Part shown: positions 1 to 8,720 of the stretch, piece by piece
Numbering within the stretch: the first letter of the stretch is position 1
Layout: every line of letters starts with the position of its first letter
Source of the DNA: JANXZO01 sp964355115
GTDB taxonomy: Bacteria; Bacteroidota; Bacteroidia; Bacteroidales; FEN-979
DNA length: 24,146 nt
Assembly (NCBI GenBank): GCA_964355115.1
Contig: CAYHCQ010000042.1
Coordinates: forward strand, 1-24,146
Reading direction: 5' to 3'
Position numbers and translations under genes: made by a program
Notes under the pieces: model-generated
What the model saw: only the letters and a program-made list of their open reading frames with translations
What the model was told of the DNA's origin: nothing
The model's database searches: none

Positions 1-3000
1 AGGTAACCGTGACTGTTTCGCCGGTTGTTCCGTCGGGAATACTTGTTGCCACATACGATCCGAAGCCGGCAATATCCTTGATTACGGGCTTTTGTGTCAC
101 AATCGAACTGGTGATCGACTGGATGAGGCAGGTGCCTCCCGGGGCCGACAGGCAGTTCACCTGGGCAACAAGGAGGGTGGTGGTTTCGAGCGGAATGGTG
201 TCGCATGAAAGTCCGGCAGGATCTGCATCGTACAGCTGAAATGTAAAAACAATCGAATCGTTAACGGTAAGGTTGGGCTGGATGGAGAAGTTGATATACC
301 GGATGCCCCCTACAACCGTGTTGCTGGCAACGCCGGAGGGGCCATTGTGGATCCCGGTAAGGGAGTTTGGTACATAATCGAAGGCATCGTCGATGTTCAC
401 GCCCAGCTTCTCAATCTGTGAAACCGACGAGGGCCCCAGATTGATCACCTTTATCTTTATCAGGGATGGATCGCTGCAGGTAAGGAGGTTTCCCGGCGCG
501 GTGGTGGTGATTACATACAGGTTCACATTGGTCGGCAAACCGTTGATCAGGATTGGGTCGGTATTCGACGACCGCTCCTGAACATCGCCGCAGGCATTGG
601 CAGCCGAGGCGGTAATTCTGAGCGACGTTCCTGACGTGAAATCGCAGTTCGTCTGCAACCGGAAGCGCACCCTGTACCCGTTTTTCGGTACACTGTCGCT
701 GCCTTTAAGTAAATTCACGCCATTGGGATCGGCCGAGATGTCAAAAACCCATTTGTTGCTGCCGGGAGGCTGGTTCACAGGGTTGTTAAGAAGCGCCCAA
801 GAGCCCGTGGTATAGGGGAATTTGATTTCCGAAAATCCATTTTCGATCGAGGTTCCGGGGGGCAGGGAAACCGTAAATTTCAGGTCATAGCCATAGGCAA
901 GTTGCGAGTTGGTAACCTGGGCCTCATAAAATAGTGCGTTGCACAGGTCGACCGGATTCGCCGGCGATGTGACTGCCACATTCAGGCTTATCTCCTTCGG
1001 ATCGAGGTAAAGCCATTTGGTGTTCTGGGTGCAGAAGTATCCCGAGGGCGGATAGCCCAGTTCGGGGTTCACCGGGTAGCCTGCACAGTTGTAGCCATGT
1101 TTTACAAGAAGGCTGTCGAAACTGCAGGTGGTGTAGAGTGCCGTGATTTTAATTGTTTTACAAACATTCCCGTTATATGTGCCCATCTGCACCCAGTATT
1201 TGCCCGGACCGTAACCGGTTACGGGTATGTTCACCGGTGCGGCAGGTATCGTAATATCAGTCACCCTTACGACCTGGATGCCGTTGTTGGCGCTCTCAAA
1301 GCCAAGCCAGTTGTTGTTAGCAGCAAACGACCGTGAATTGCAGACGGAAACTGTCCAGCTTACACTATCCTGCCGCCCCTCCGCCGTGCCCACCAGAGTT
1401 GTCAGCGACATAAGCGGGGGGGTATAGGTGATACCTTTCGTGGAGGTGGCGGTCTGGTATACTCCGAGACCATCAACATAGAACTTCTTGCGGCCACGTG
1501 CATCCATCCCGTAACTGAAATCGCCTGTGGCCTTGCACGACGGGGTTGCGTTGAATCGCACGATGTCGTAGCTCATCTGGCATTCGTAATAGTCGGAGTA
1601 GTTCCAGGCCGGGGTTCGTATATACATCAGCCGGGTACCGGTTGGCCCCATGGTAATCACGGGGTCGGCAATGGCTTCATTGGCAAGCGTTCCGTTATCG
1701 TAATAGAAACGGTGTGTGGAACTTGCCGGTTGGTAGGCAAATCCTTCCGGAAGAGTAAAAAATAGTGTATCGATGGCATGCAGAGGTCTTATTTCGTTTG
1801 GAAATGGAATGTCACCACCACACAAATCAAGGTATCTGTAGATAAGCCCTTCATAAAGGAATGTAGAACATCCCTGCATGATGATCTGCTGATAGTTTGT
1901 TCCAACACCGAAATTGAAGTTGTTTCCAAGCACGTTAAAAGTGTAACCCCTGTCATTACAGGAAGCCTCTTTATTGGCCTCTTTCCAGAAAAAAGAGGCC
2001 CGGAGCCCCGGAACGGCGCGCCACTCCTGCTGGGCGATGTTCTTCACCCGGCCATAAACGACATAATATACAGAATCACCATTTGTGAAGGTGAGTCCCG
2101 CCAGGCATCCTCCAGGGGCGGTGAGGTTTCCGAAGTAGGTGTAGAGGGTGGAGGTGGGGCCGTTGGTAACCTGTGGTGAAAGATTAGGGCAGGTGTACCA
2201 GGTATCATTTTCAATGTTATAGAAATGGAGTGTATCGGTAAGTACATCGAAAAAGAGCTGGTTTCCCCAGGCGCCTCCGATGGCATTGTGTTTCAGCTTA
2301 AAGTAGAGACTGTCCATGGCGCTGTTGATCCCGCCCGCTGCCTCAATACGGATGGTGTCCTGGGTCATGGCATTGTCGAGGCGCAGTCCCGGGGCATTGG
2401 GTGCAACCCGGGTGGTACAGCGGTTGTTGGTCCATCCGAGGGTATGGCGGGTGACTTTAAAAAGGGATATGTTGGGTTCGGGGCAATTGCCTAACGGGCA
2501 CTGTATCCCGAAGATGGGCGTATCGGTGCACCAGTATGTAAAGTAGCGGTTTTTGAAGTTCGTTTTGTCGCACCAGAATCTGAGTTCGGCATGGATGGAG
2601 GCGGTATTGGGATGGAGGAGCTCGCAATCGGCCACAACCGGAACCCGGAAAAGGCCTCCGGAAAGGACCCGGCTCCTGTCGAGAATGAACCGGAGGGTGT
2701 CGCCCGACACCAGCGGGGCTCCCATGCTCACCCCTTTGAAGGTTGCAGTGAAGGGCAGGTAGGGTAAAACACCCGAAGGGAGGATCACCTTATACACAAC
2801 CGAATCGTTCGGGCAGCCTTCGCCGTTGACGGAAGTGGTGGTGCTTACTGTATGCTCAAGCCATGCAGGAACAGCATCGTAAATATCTGATGGAAAGAGT
2901 ACCTGGGTGGTATTGGTATTGTAGGTCATGAACTGATTTACGGAAGGATTTGCGATCCAGTTCACCCCCGAGGCCACGCTGCACTGGTTCTTGAAGTTGT

Positions 3001-4348
3001 ACCCGAATCTGAAACCCTGCCAGGCTGAGTTTGTCCAGCCGGCTCCGCAGTTATTGCCCGTGGGTATGGTGCTTACCGCCTGCGACCAGCTGTAGTAGGT
3101 GTGGGCTCTGATCGTAAACGACTGCCCCGCCGGAAGATCATCGTAATAGCCGTCGCCGTCGGCATCGGTGAGTCCGGTTCCCCCGCCATCCGGGTCGAAG
3201 GTATATAGCAGTTTGGTGTAAAACGCAAACTGCCCGTTGGCAGCTCCGGCGCCATAGTTGTACGTGGCTGCCTGCCTGTTACCGCTCACCGAAAAGGTGT
3301 CGATCTTGTTGATCCAGTTGGCATTTGGGTAATAGGTACTTCCTCCCGATGAGAATCCGGCGAGAACCACGACATCGTAAGCTGTTCCCCCCGCCCCCGT
3401 GCCGGTGTTGGATACCGTGAATTCAGTCCAGCCGCGGTTGTCGATGAAGCCCCAGCTGCGCCTGCTTGCGGTAAATGCAATGTTAATGCCCGGACTTCCG
3501 GCCGGGACATTCACTGTGGCATAGGCGGTGTTGAAGCTGCAGTACTGTTTGTAGCAACCCCAGGTAGCTTTGAGGGTCGACTGTCCGTTGGTACATCCCA
3601 GCAGGGTGACCGTTTCGGTAATTGTGATGCTTTCTCCCGGATCGAACAAGCCGTTTCCTCCCGGCAGGTCGTTCCCGGTGAGGATGATGGTATCGGTACG
3701 GAGTGGTCCGGCCCCGACATAATAATGAATCGTGCCGATGTTCACCGAAACCACCTGGATGTCGGAGGTGTGCTGATCTAAGAGTACCAGCGTATCGGTT
3801 GAGGCATTGGCTCCCTGCTGAAGGATGGTGATGTCGCGGGTTGTGGAGGTGTTGAGCGGGATCGATGCGGGATTGTTGGTGATGCCCGTGATCACCGGCT
3901 CGGGATAATAATAGTTCTGCAGCGGGGTGTCGGATCCGGAATAGTTTGATGAATTGTAGGTGACAATATATACGAAGTTGACGGTGTTGGTATAGCCGCA
4001 GATTAAACCAGCCATATAGGTTACCGCATGTGCAGTGTTGTTGAGAATGTCGGGAAGCAGCAGCAGCGGCTGGTTGAGGTTGGTGATGTTGATTTCGGTG
4101 GCGCCTGTTATGGTGCCTGGCGCATACCGTACCCCGGGTGGCAGGTCGAGGGTAAGCGTGGCTCCCGACATCGTTCCTCCTGTGGTGTTGGCGATCTGCA
4201 GCGAGAAGAGTCCGTCGTTGCCGCAGATGACCAGCGAAGGTGGCTTGGCCGTTGGTGAAACCATGATCTGACCATATCCATGGATAGAAAGGAACAGGAA
4301 CAGAAATCCTTGCAGAAAAGACCGGATGACTCTTTTCACCGAAATCAT
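1..4348 (-). CDS. Giant secreted surface protein, N-terminal part (C-terminus beyond left edge)
   Basis: This frame is open from an ATG at 4348 to the left edge, about 1,449 codons, with no stop seen when I translated it by hand. It begins with a signal peptide: a basic start (KRVIR), a hydrophobic core near residues 11-22, and likely cleavage near the GYGQ at 24-27. The mature part is rich in Thr, Asn, Gly and Tyr and consists of beta-sandwich-like units. Several resemble DUF11-type repeats, for example residues about 30-150, 1130-1235 and 1275-1415, where patterns such as LDLPPG, VSLPPGTS and INLGPSS recur. Cysteines are scattered through the chain, fitting an exported protein. Bacteroidetes proteins of this kind often end in a type IX secretion or gliding-motility C-terminal domain, but that end is not in the window. 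Function (adhesin, surface layer, polymer binding) is unknown. It is transcribed away from the gene at 4434. Confidence 0.85.
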   Translation of the reverse strand, partial: MISVKRVIRSFLQGFLFLFLSIHGYGQIMVSPTAKPPSLVICGNDGLFSLQIANTTGGTMSGATLTLDLPPGVRYAPGTITGATEINITNLNQPLLLLPDILNNTAHAVTYMAGLICGYTNTVNFVYIVTYNSSNYSGSDTPLQNYYYPEPVITGITNNPASIPLNTSTTRDITILQQGANASTDTLVLLDQHTSDIQVVSVNIGTIHYYVGAGPLRTDTIILTGNDLPGGNGLFDPGESITITETVTLLGCTNGQSTLKATWGCYKQYCSFNTAYATVNVPAGSPGINIAFTASRRSWGFIDNRGWTEFTVSNTGTGAGGTAYDVVVLAGFSSGGSTYYPNANWINKIDTFSVSGNRQAATYNYGAGAANGQFAFYTKLLYTFDPDGGGTGLTDADGDGYYDDLPAGQSFTIRAHTYYSWSQAVSTIPTGNNCGAGWTNSAWQGFRFGYNFKNQCSVASGVNWIANPSVNQFMTYNTNTTQVLFPSDIYDAVPAWLEHTVSTTTSVNGEGCPNDSVVYKVILPSGVLPYLPFTATFKGVSMGAPLVSGDTLRFILDRSRVLSGGLFRVPVVADCELLHPNTASIHAELRFWCDKTNFKNRYFTYWCTDTPIFGIQCPLGNCPEPNISLFKVTRHTLGWTNNRCTTRVAPNAPGLRLDNAMTQDTIRIEAAGGINSAMDSLYFKLKHNAIGGAWGNQLFFDVLTDTLHFYNIENDTWYTCPNLSPQVTNGPTSTLYTYFGNLTAPGGCLAGLTFTNGDSVYYVVYGRVKNIAQQEWRAVPGLRASFFWKEANKEASCNDRGYTFNVLGNNFNFGVGTNYQQIIMQGCSTFLYEGLIYRYLDLCGGDIPFPNEIRPLHAIDTLFFTLPEGFAYQPASSTHRFYYDNGTLANEAIADPVITMGPTGTRLMYIRTPAWNYSDYYECQMSYDIVRFNATPSCKATGDFSYGMDARGRKKFYVDGLGVYQTATSTKGITYTPPLMSLTTLVGTAEGRQDSVSWTVSVCNSRSFAANNNWLGFESANNGIQVVRVTDITIPAAPVNIPVTGYGPGKYWVQMGTYNGNVCKTIKITALYTTCSFDSLLVKHGYNCAGYPVNPELGYPPSGYFCTQNTKWLYLDPKEISLNVAVTSPANPVDLCNALFYEAQVTNSQLAYGYDLKFTVSLPPGTSIENGFSEIKFPYTTGSWALLNNPVNQPPGSNKWVFDISADPNGVNLLKGSDSVPKNGYRVRFRLQTNCDFTSGTSLRITASAANACGDVQERSSNTDPILINGLPTNVNLYVITTTAPGNLLTCSDPSLIKIKVINLGPSSVSQIEKLGVNIDDAFDYVPNSLTGIHNGPSGVASNTVVGGIRYINFSIQPNLTVNDSIVFTFQLYDADPAGLSCDTIPLETTTLLVAQVNCLSAPGGTCLIQSITSSIVTQKPVIKDIAGFGSYVATSIPDGTTGETVTVT

Positions 4349-4380
4349 GGCCTAAAAGTAAAAATATTTTTCCGGTTCTG

Positions 4381-4397
4381 TTAGGTAACCACCCTAA
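4381..4397. repeat. Inverted repeat TTAGG-N7-CCTAA between divergent genes
   Basis: Perfect 5-base arms separated by 7 bases, located just upstream of the -7 element of the gene at 4434 and between two divergent starts. It could be an operator, but the arms are short enough to occur by chance. Confidence 0.3.
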
Positions 4398-4405
4398 AAG
4401 TTTAT

Positions 4406-4413
4406 TATCTTTG
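4406..4413 (+). promoter_or_regulatory. Bacteroidetes -7 promoter element (TATCTTTG) for the lipoprotein gene
   Basis: Exact match to TANNTTTG, 20 bases before the ATG at 4434. No convincing -33 TTTG lies at the usual spacing. Confidence 0.6.
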
Positions 4414-4433
4414 GGATTATAAATCTGAATCCC

Positions 4434-5102
4434 ATGAAAAAAAGATTGTTTACCCTCACCACACTGGTAGTTGTTTTTCTGGCTGGTTTCAATGGTTGCA
4501 GCAAGAAGGAGACTGCTGAAGAGACAACATCCCCGGATGCCGATCTTACCATGTTAACGGAAAAGGCGATCCTGTCGCTCGACAACCAGGAGGTCTATTC
4601 CGACAACCCCGAACTGGCCATCTATATGCTAGACGATGGAATTGCCCCCTGTTTTCTTGCTGATGACACCGATCTCACCGGCGACGACAGCCAGCGGACC
4701 CGCATTCGCCGCAACGGGCTGATCGCCTGTCTCAGGGGACTTTCGCTTACCGAAACCCAGATCCCGCTTGTTAAACAGGATTTGCGCCGCTACAACGCCT
4801 GCAATGAGAAAGCCATCAGCAGAGCGCGGGCAGTTTATAACGAATTGCATGAGACTTACCGCCTGAAGTATAACCGGCTGGCAATGGCTTATCAATCGGG
4901 CACACTCACAGCTGAGGAGTTCAGAACCAAGGTAGCCGAACTCAGAGTGGCCTTTAAGCGGGAGCTTCGCGCGCTCCACCTGCGCGAAAAACTGGACGGT
5001 GCCTTTAAACGCTGCTTCCGGGCCTTCCTGGCCGATCTTCATACCATCCTCAACGATCGCCAGTGGAATGCGTTCAAGGAATGCTATAGGGGGAAAGCGT
5101 GA
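4434..5102 (+). CDS. Lipoprotein with Spy/CpxP-like helical region
   Basis: A 222-residue protein with an SPII signal: MKKR start, hydrophobic core and a lipobox ending at Cys22 (FNGC, followed by SKKE). The mature chain is acidic, then strongly helical and charged. Two segments resemble the LTxxQ motifs of the Spy/CpxP/ZraP periplasmic family: LSLTETQ in the middle and LNDRQW near the C-terminus. The spacing is wider than usual and the second motif is imperfect, so membership is tentative. Four mature cysteines (in APCF, ACLRG, NACNEK and KRCF) and a fifth near the end (KECY) are unusual for Spy proteins. It is expected to be anchored in the inner or outer membrane facing the periplasm. The start is supported by the -7 element at 4406. 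Confidence 0.75.
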   Translation: MKKRLFTLTTLVVVFLAGFNGCSKKETAEETTSPDADLTMLTEKAILSLDNQEVYSDNPELAIYMLDDGIAPCFLADDTDLTGDDSQRTRIRRNGLIACLRGLSLTETQIPLVKQDLRRYNACNEKAISRARAVYNELHETYRLKYNRLAMAYQSGTLTAEEFRTKVAELRVAFKRELRALHLREKLDGAFKRCFRAFLADLHTILNDRQWNAFKECYRGKA

Positions 5103-5103
5103 G

Positions 5104-5137
5104 GAGTTATGAGTTATGAGTGATGAGTTATGAGTTT
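5104..5137. repeat. Heptamer tandem repeat (GAGTTAT)n in an intergenic region
   Basis: Four contiguous heptamers (GAGTTAT, GAGTTAT, GAGTGAT, GAGTTAT) plus a partial fifth begin immediately after the stop codon of the upstream lipoprotein gene. The same heptamer family appears in the opposite orientation at 10933-10967, there inside a coding sequence. Confidence 0.85.
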
Positions 5138-5188
5138 ACCATTTTACATTTGACACAAACCATACGTGCAACAATCTGTATGATTTTG

Positions 5189-5196
5189 TAAATTTG
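5189..5196 (+). promoter_or_regulatory. -7 promoter element (TAAATTTG)
   Basis: Exact TANNTTTG match 11 bases before the ATG at 5208. That start would leave a leader of only a few bases, so the in-frame ATG at 5220 may be the one used. Confidence 0.5.
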
Positions 5197-5207
5197 TCGT
5201 TGAAAAA

Positions 5208-5978
5208 ATGAAATGTAAAATGAAACTCAAAGTCCTCCTCCTCTGCCTTATTTGCCTTCTGCCCGTCGCAACGATCGCCGGGCCGGGCGATTCAATCGCG
5301 CCACCCAGGACCCCTTACTATAAAAACGTTATCAAGTTCAACCCCACACCGATGTTGCTCTGGGATTGGAGGAACATCACTTTCAGTTACGAACGGATCC
5401 TCAACGCAAGGCAATCCATCTCCCTGGAACTGGGATACCTGGTCATGCCGCGCGTTGTCGAGGACACCCTGACCGACCTGGTGAACATAACAAGCGGCGA
5501 AAAAAACGGGATCAATGTCTCGCTGGAATACCGGTTTTATCTCACAAAACTCAACGCTCGCCCGGTTCCGGCCGGTTTGTACCTTGGCCCTTACTTCACC
5601 TTTTACGGTTATCAGTTCAAAAACGGGCTCGACATTTTCAACGCGGGAACTGAAACAAATGGCACACTGAAGGGTAACTACTGGGCGTTCAACCTTGGAC
5701 TGGAGCTGGGATACCAGTTTGTATTCTGGAAGCACTGGACCCTCGACATGGTACTCGTCGGACCCTCGGTAAGCTACTTCGGCGGAAAAACAGAGATAAC
5801 AGGCGACCTGAATGCTGAACAGATACAGGAAATCAACCAGGAGTTGTACGATAAGCTCGTGGAACGCTTCCCTGGGATACAGGTGCTCTCGATCGACAAA
5901 ACCTATCAGCAGACAGGAAAACTCGACATTCTCAGGATGGGATTTCGTTACCTGGTGCAGATCGGATACCACTTTTAA
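5208..5978 (+). CDS. Outer-membrane beta-barrel protein, DUF3575-like
   Basis: A 256-residue exported protein with an N-terminal signal peptide (hydrophobic LLLCLICLLPV, cleavage near IAG-PGD). The mature chain alternates short amphipathic strands with turns. Its opening strand (NVIKFNPTPMLLW followed by ITFSYERIL) resembles the small Bacteroidetes barrels annotated as DUF3575. It ends in YHF, the terminal aromatic expected of a barrel inserted by BamA. It probably sits in the outer membrane; its cargo or role is unknown. The ATG at 5220 (MKLKVLL) is an equally good start and suits the promoter at 5189 better. It appears to be monocistronic or the end of a small unit, because the next promoter lies at 6058. 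Confidence 0.7.
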   Translation: MKCKMKLKVLLLCLICLLPVATIAGPGDSIAPPRTPYYKNVIKFNPTPMLLWDWRNITFSYERILNARQSISLELGYLVMPRVVEDTLTDLVNITSGEKNGINVSLEYRFYLTKLNARPVPAGLYLGPYFTFYGYQFKNGLDIFNAGTETNGTLKGNYWAFNLGLELGYQFVFWKHWTLDMVLVGPSVSYFGGKTEITGDLNAEQIQEINQELYDKLVERFPGIQVLSIDKTYQQTGKLDILRMGFRYLVQIGYHF

Positions 5979-6057
5979 ATATCGATTCCGAGCTCCGGGT
6001 CCCCGGCCCTGAGCCCCAAAAAAATCCGATCTGAGCAGGGTTAAAATAATTAAATTA

Positions 6058-6065
6058 TATCTTTG
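6058..6065 (+). promoter_or_regulatory. -7 promoter element (TATCTTTG) for the 6111-8663 operon
   Basis: Exact TANNTTTG match, 45 bases before the ATG at 6111. The further-upstream ATG of the same frame at 6063 lies inside this element, so that longer start is unlikely. Confidence 0.65.
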
Positions 6066-6110
6066 GGCCTGATTTACGGAAGAATTCAAATCATACTTTA
6101 TATCCGGAAA

Positions 6111-6830
6111 ATGAACATTCGACTTACTCTTTTATTCTTTTTCATCGGGAACCTGATGCTGTTTGCACAGCAGCCGGCAACGGTGGATACCTTCGACATT
6201 ACCCGGTCGGCGATGCAGTTCCCGCACCATTATAAACAGTGGGGATTCCAGGTTTCTGCCGGGCTCTCCATGGTGAAACCTCCCAAGGATCTGCTCGAAA
6301 ATGCATACCAGGCGCCATTGGTCAATATTCATGCGACCTTCGGACTTCCCTGGAATTTTTCGCTCGAAGGCGATCTTACAACACTCATTGTGTCAAACCA
6401 GTTCGCTCTTGGGCCCCGGTACAGCTTTCTCTACAAGAACTTTGGCGCCAAAGTCGGGTGGGATGTGGCCTTTATGTATGGTCAGATAAAGCAGGGAGGC
6501 TTTAACAACAGCGCTCAATACTGGATGCACTACCCGAACCTGTCAGTTGGCTATAAGCTGAAGAAAATGGCCTTCACATTGAAGGGTGAAATGGTTATTG
6601 TTACCAAAGCGACTACCAAATCGGGTGAGAACGAGGTCACGCATTCGAAGAATTTTATCAACGGGGGTACACTGGCCTTTTACCTGGAACAGCGTATTCA
6701 CAAGAACAAGGTCCTTGTGTTCGGGGTCAAGGATAATTATGTGAAGGCCTATTGGCCTGTATGGATGATATTTACCACATTCAACCGGTATTATCATATT
6801 CCTGAAATTTATATAAGCTGGATACTATGA
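6111..6830 (+). CDS. Exported outer-membrane beta-barrel protein
   Basis: A 239-residue protein starting MNIRLTLLFFF, with a signal peptide ending near LFAQQ, a typical Bacteroidetes AQ cleavage site. The mature part has repeated short strands with aromatic girdle residues (FQVSAGLSM, FSLEGDL, YSFLYKNFG, LSVGYKLKK) and no enzymatic motif, which fits a small barrel. The in-frame ATG at 6063 was rejected because it falls within the promoter and precedes the signal peptide. The stop overlaps the start of the next gene in an ATGA arrangement, so the two are translationally coupled. Its partner genes suggest a role in handling the products or substrates of a surface phosphodiesterase, which is inference only. 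Confidence 0.7.
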   Translation: MNIRLTLLFFFIGNLMLFAQQPATVDTFDITRSAMQFPHHYKQWGFQVSAGLSMVKPPKDLLENAYQAPLVNIHATFGLPWNFSLEGDLTTLIVSNQFALGPRYSFLYKNFGAKVGWDVAFMYGQIKQGGFNNSAQYWMHYPNLSVGYKLKKMAFTLKGEMVIVTKATTKSGENEVTHSKNFINGGTLAFYLEQRIHKNKVLVFGVKDNYVKAYWPVWMIFTTFNRYYHIPEIYISWIL

Positions 6831-8071
6831 AACTAAAATACTTTGGCCTGATCGGTCTGATGCTGTTCCTTTACAGCTGCAATAAGGATTCTTCAGTTCC
6901 CATACCCTCGCCGGGAACCAGTGGTGTTATGAATGAAACCCATCCGTTGCGGCAGCAATCAAAGCTTTTAATGGAAGGGGTTTACAAGGTAACTTCCGGA
7001 TCGGAACAGTTTGGTGATTATATGATTGTCAAATGGAACCGTTCAGGTGTTTTGTTTGCCAATAACAACGGAAAACACTTTATCATGGATGTCGGCAGTC
7101 TCGATTCCGTGATCTTCATTCAGGGCTACTGGAGGGACGGGTACAGCGATGCTACAGGCTTGTGTAATATGTACATCGCGGGAACAGAAGGAGGAAGCGA
7201 TATCCTTAAGGGGCAAGGCGTTCAGCAGATAATTGTCCGCGGTGCCTTTGGAGAGGAGGATGGTCTGCCCGACCAGACACTTACCATGGAATACATGCGG
7301 CCATTTTCGGATAAGGTGAAGAACGGCAATTTCTACATCCTTGGCCACCGGTGTGGTGGTCGCAATTCCGATCGCCTGCCTGTTTCGGAAAACAGCATTG
7401 CCATGGTCGAATACACTGAAAGGCTTGGCACAACAGGGGTGGAACTTGACCCCAGGATAACCAGCGACGGCGTTGTATTCGTCTATCATGATGCAGACAT
7501 CAATACCCGCCTTACTCAAAAAGGTCCCCTTTCGGGGGATGTCAGTGCCTATACATGGTATCAGCTTTCGACATTTGTGCGGCTGATCCACGGGGAGAAG
7601 ATCCCGTCGGTGGAGGAGCTGCTGAACTATGTGATCGACAGTACCGAACTCCGTTTTGTCTATCTCGACATGAAAAGCGCCGAGGCGGTTCCTGCCATCA
7701 TTCCGATACAGCTTAGTGCAATTCAGCGGGCCAGGGAAAAAGGCAGGGATGTTACGATTGTGATGGGGATTCCCAATACCGATGTTCTGAATGCGCTCCT
7801 TGCGTATCCCGGCTACCAGGACATTCCAACCCTGTGCGAACTTACCGTGGAGGATGTCAGGCAGGTAAATTCGCAAGTCTGGGCCCCGCGCTGGACCCTT
7901 GGAACGCAGAACGATCTTGTTCAGCAGATGCATGATGAAGGCAGGATGGCGGTTTGCTGGACCCTCGATACCCCGAACTGGATTCAGGATTTTCAGCAGA
8001 ACGGCAATTTTGACGGGATTCTGACCAATTATCCATATGTAGTCGCATATTATCATTATATACAGGAGTAG
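6827..8071 (+). CDS. Lipoprotein glycerophosphodiester phosphodiesterase (GDPD domain)
   Basis: A 414-residue lipoprotein with lipobox LYSC (Cys18). Residues about 30-165 form an N-terminal region I do not recognise; it is strand-rich and could be a small beta domain. Residues about 171-410 are a GDPD TIM barrel: His174 in GHRCGG (family HRG), SENS in place of PENT, Glu206 and Asp208 in GVELD, TSDGVV, His221 in YHD, and the late CWTLD motif. The family hydrolyses glycerophosphodiesters to glycerol 3-phosphate and an alcohol using a divalent metal held by the Glu/Asp pair and two histidines; these residues are all present, so it should be active. Lipidation places it in the envelope. It overlaps the upstream barrel gene by 4 bases and is followed after 4 bases by another barrel gene. 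Confidence 0.88.
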   Translation: MKLKYFGLIGLMLFLYSCNKDSSVPIPSPGTSGVMNETHPLRQQSKLLMEGVYKVTSGSEQFGDYMIVKWNRSGVLFANNNGKHFIMDVGSLDSVIFIQGYWRDGYSDATGLCNMYIAGTEGGSDILKGQGVQQIIVRGAFGEEDGLPDQTLTMEYMRPFSDKVKNGNFYILGHRCGGRNSDRLPVSENSIAMVEYTERLGTTGVELDPRITSDGVVFVYHDADINTRLTQKGPLSGDVSAYTWYQLSTFVRLIHGEKIPSVEELLNYVIDSTELRFVYLDMKSAEAVPAIIPIQLSAIQRAREKGRDVTIVMGIPNTDVLNALLAYPGYQDIPTLCELTVEDVRQVNSQVWAPRWTLGTQNDLVQQMHDEGRMAVCWTLDTPNWIQDFQQNGNFDGILTNYPYVVAYYHYIQE

Positions 8072-8075
8072 CGGT

Positions 8076-8663
8076 ATGGGAAAGATAAAAACAAGTTTCA
8101 CCCTGGTATTGATTTGCTTTACCCTGGTTGCTTTTTCGCAGCAGAAAGATAGTGTGAAGGTACGCCTTAACCACTATACCCTCACCGTTGGTGCAGGCTG
8201 GACTCATTATATCGATAACCTGGAATACGGGAACAAGAATATCCGGAAAGATTTTGCAGGGGTGTCGTTTAAATTCTACTGGGAGCCCGAGCACCGGCTG
8301 AGCCTGGGCCTTGAAACCGGCTACTACAAGTTGTTCAGGACTACAAATGAGTTCACTCCGGATACCACCTTTTATGTTGATCGAACGGTGGTTCCCATGT
8401 TGCTCCTTGTAAGGATGCGCATCGTTGACAATGTATACCTGGGGGCGGGTATGGGGCTTGCGTTCATAACAAACAAGGTATCGGGAGTGAATAATAGCAT
8501 TGTTACGAAAACCACCTCCATGTCCAATTTCGAACTCTCCGGCGCTTATATCTATCCGCTCAGTAATCTCTTACGCATAGGAGGAGAATTCAAGTTGTTC
8601 CATTTCGGGAACATGAGCGACTGGATGTACTCAATTCAGGCAACCTGTGCAGTTAGGTTATAG
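8076..8663 (+). CDS. Outer-membrane beta-barrel protein
   Basis: A 195-residue exported protein (signal peptide ending AFSQQ). Repeated amphipathic strands (YTLTVGAGWTHY, RLSLGLETGYYKLF, VYLGAGMGLAF, LRIGGEFKLF) fit a small eight-stranded barrel of the Bacteroidetes OmpA/porin-like type. It begins 4 bases after the phosphodiesterase gene, with GGAG 8-11 bases before the ATG, and is the last gene before a strong terminator at 8665. No enzymatic residues are seen. It is most likely an outer-membrane protein co-expressed with the phosphodiesterase. Confidence 0.7.
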   Translation: MGKIKTSFTLVLICFTLVAFSQQKDSVKVRLNHYTLTVGAGWTHYIDNLEYGNKNIRKDFAGVSFKFYWEPEHRLSLGLETGYYKLFRTTNEFTPDTTFYVDRTVVPMLLLVRMRIVDNVYLGAGMGLAFITNKVSGVNNSIVTKTTSMSNFELSGAYIYPLSNLLRIGGEFKLFHFGNMSDWMYSIQATCAVRL

Positions 8664-8664
8664 G

Positions 8665-8697
8665 CAGGTGCCATTTCCCGGCAGACTGTTTTTTTTT
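8665..8697 (+). terminator. Intrinsic terminator ending the 6111-8663 operon
   Basis: A stem formed by CAG-g-TGCC and GGCA-ga-CTG, with a 7-base loop, is followed directly by nine T residues. It starts 2 bases after the stop codon. Confidence 0.75.
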
Positions 8698-8700
8698 CAG

Positions 8701-8720
8701 AATACCTGGTTTTAGGTATT
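8701..8720. promoter_or_regulatory. Palindromic operator AATACCT-N6-AGGTATT (copy 1)
   Basis: Perfect 7-base arms with a 6-base spacer. The same palindrome with the same spacer length occurs at 13939-13958. Here its right edge overlaps the TTG of a -33-like element and the -7 element starts 20 bases beyond it. This matches copy 2 relative to the plus-strand promoter there. Proposed binding site of the PAS-LuxR regulator encoded at 13143-13901; the assignment is inference. Confidence 0.75.

Noticed and set aside
5979..6057. GC-rich terminator after the 5208 barrel gene
   Set aside because: Only short, imperfect pairing (GGG/CCC) can be drawn and the A-tract is on the wrong side for a clear plus-strand terminator.
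5292..6089. Open frame of 265 codons on the minus strand across the 5208 barrel gene
   Set aside because: The plus strand gives a proper signal peptide and barrel strands; the antisense product has no family features and crosses the promoter at 6058.
7043..8101. Long open frame (352 codons) on the minus strand, antisense to the phosphodiesterase gene
   Set aside because: The plus strand has a clear GDPD domain with intact catalytic residues; the antisense product has no recognisable motif, signal or promoter.
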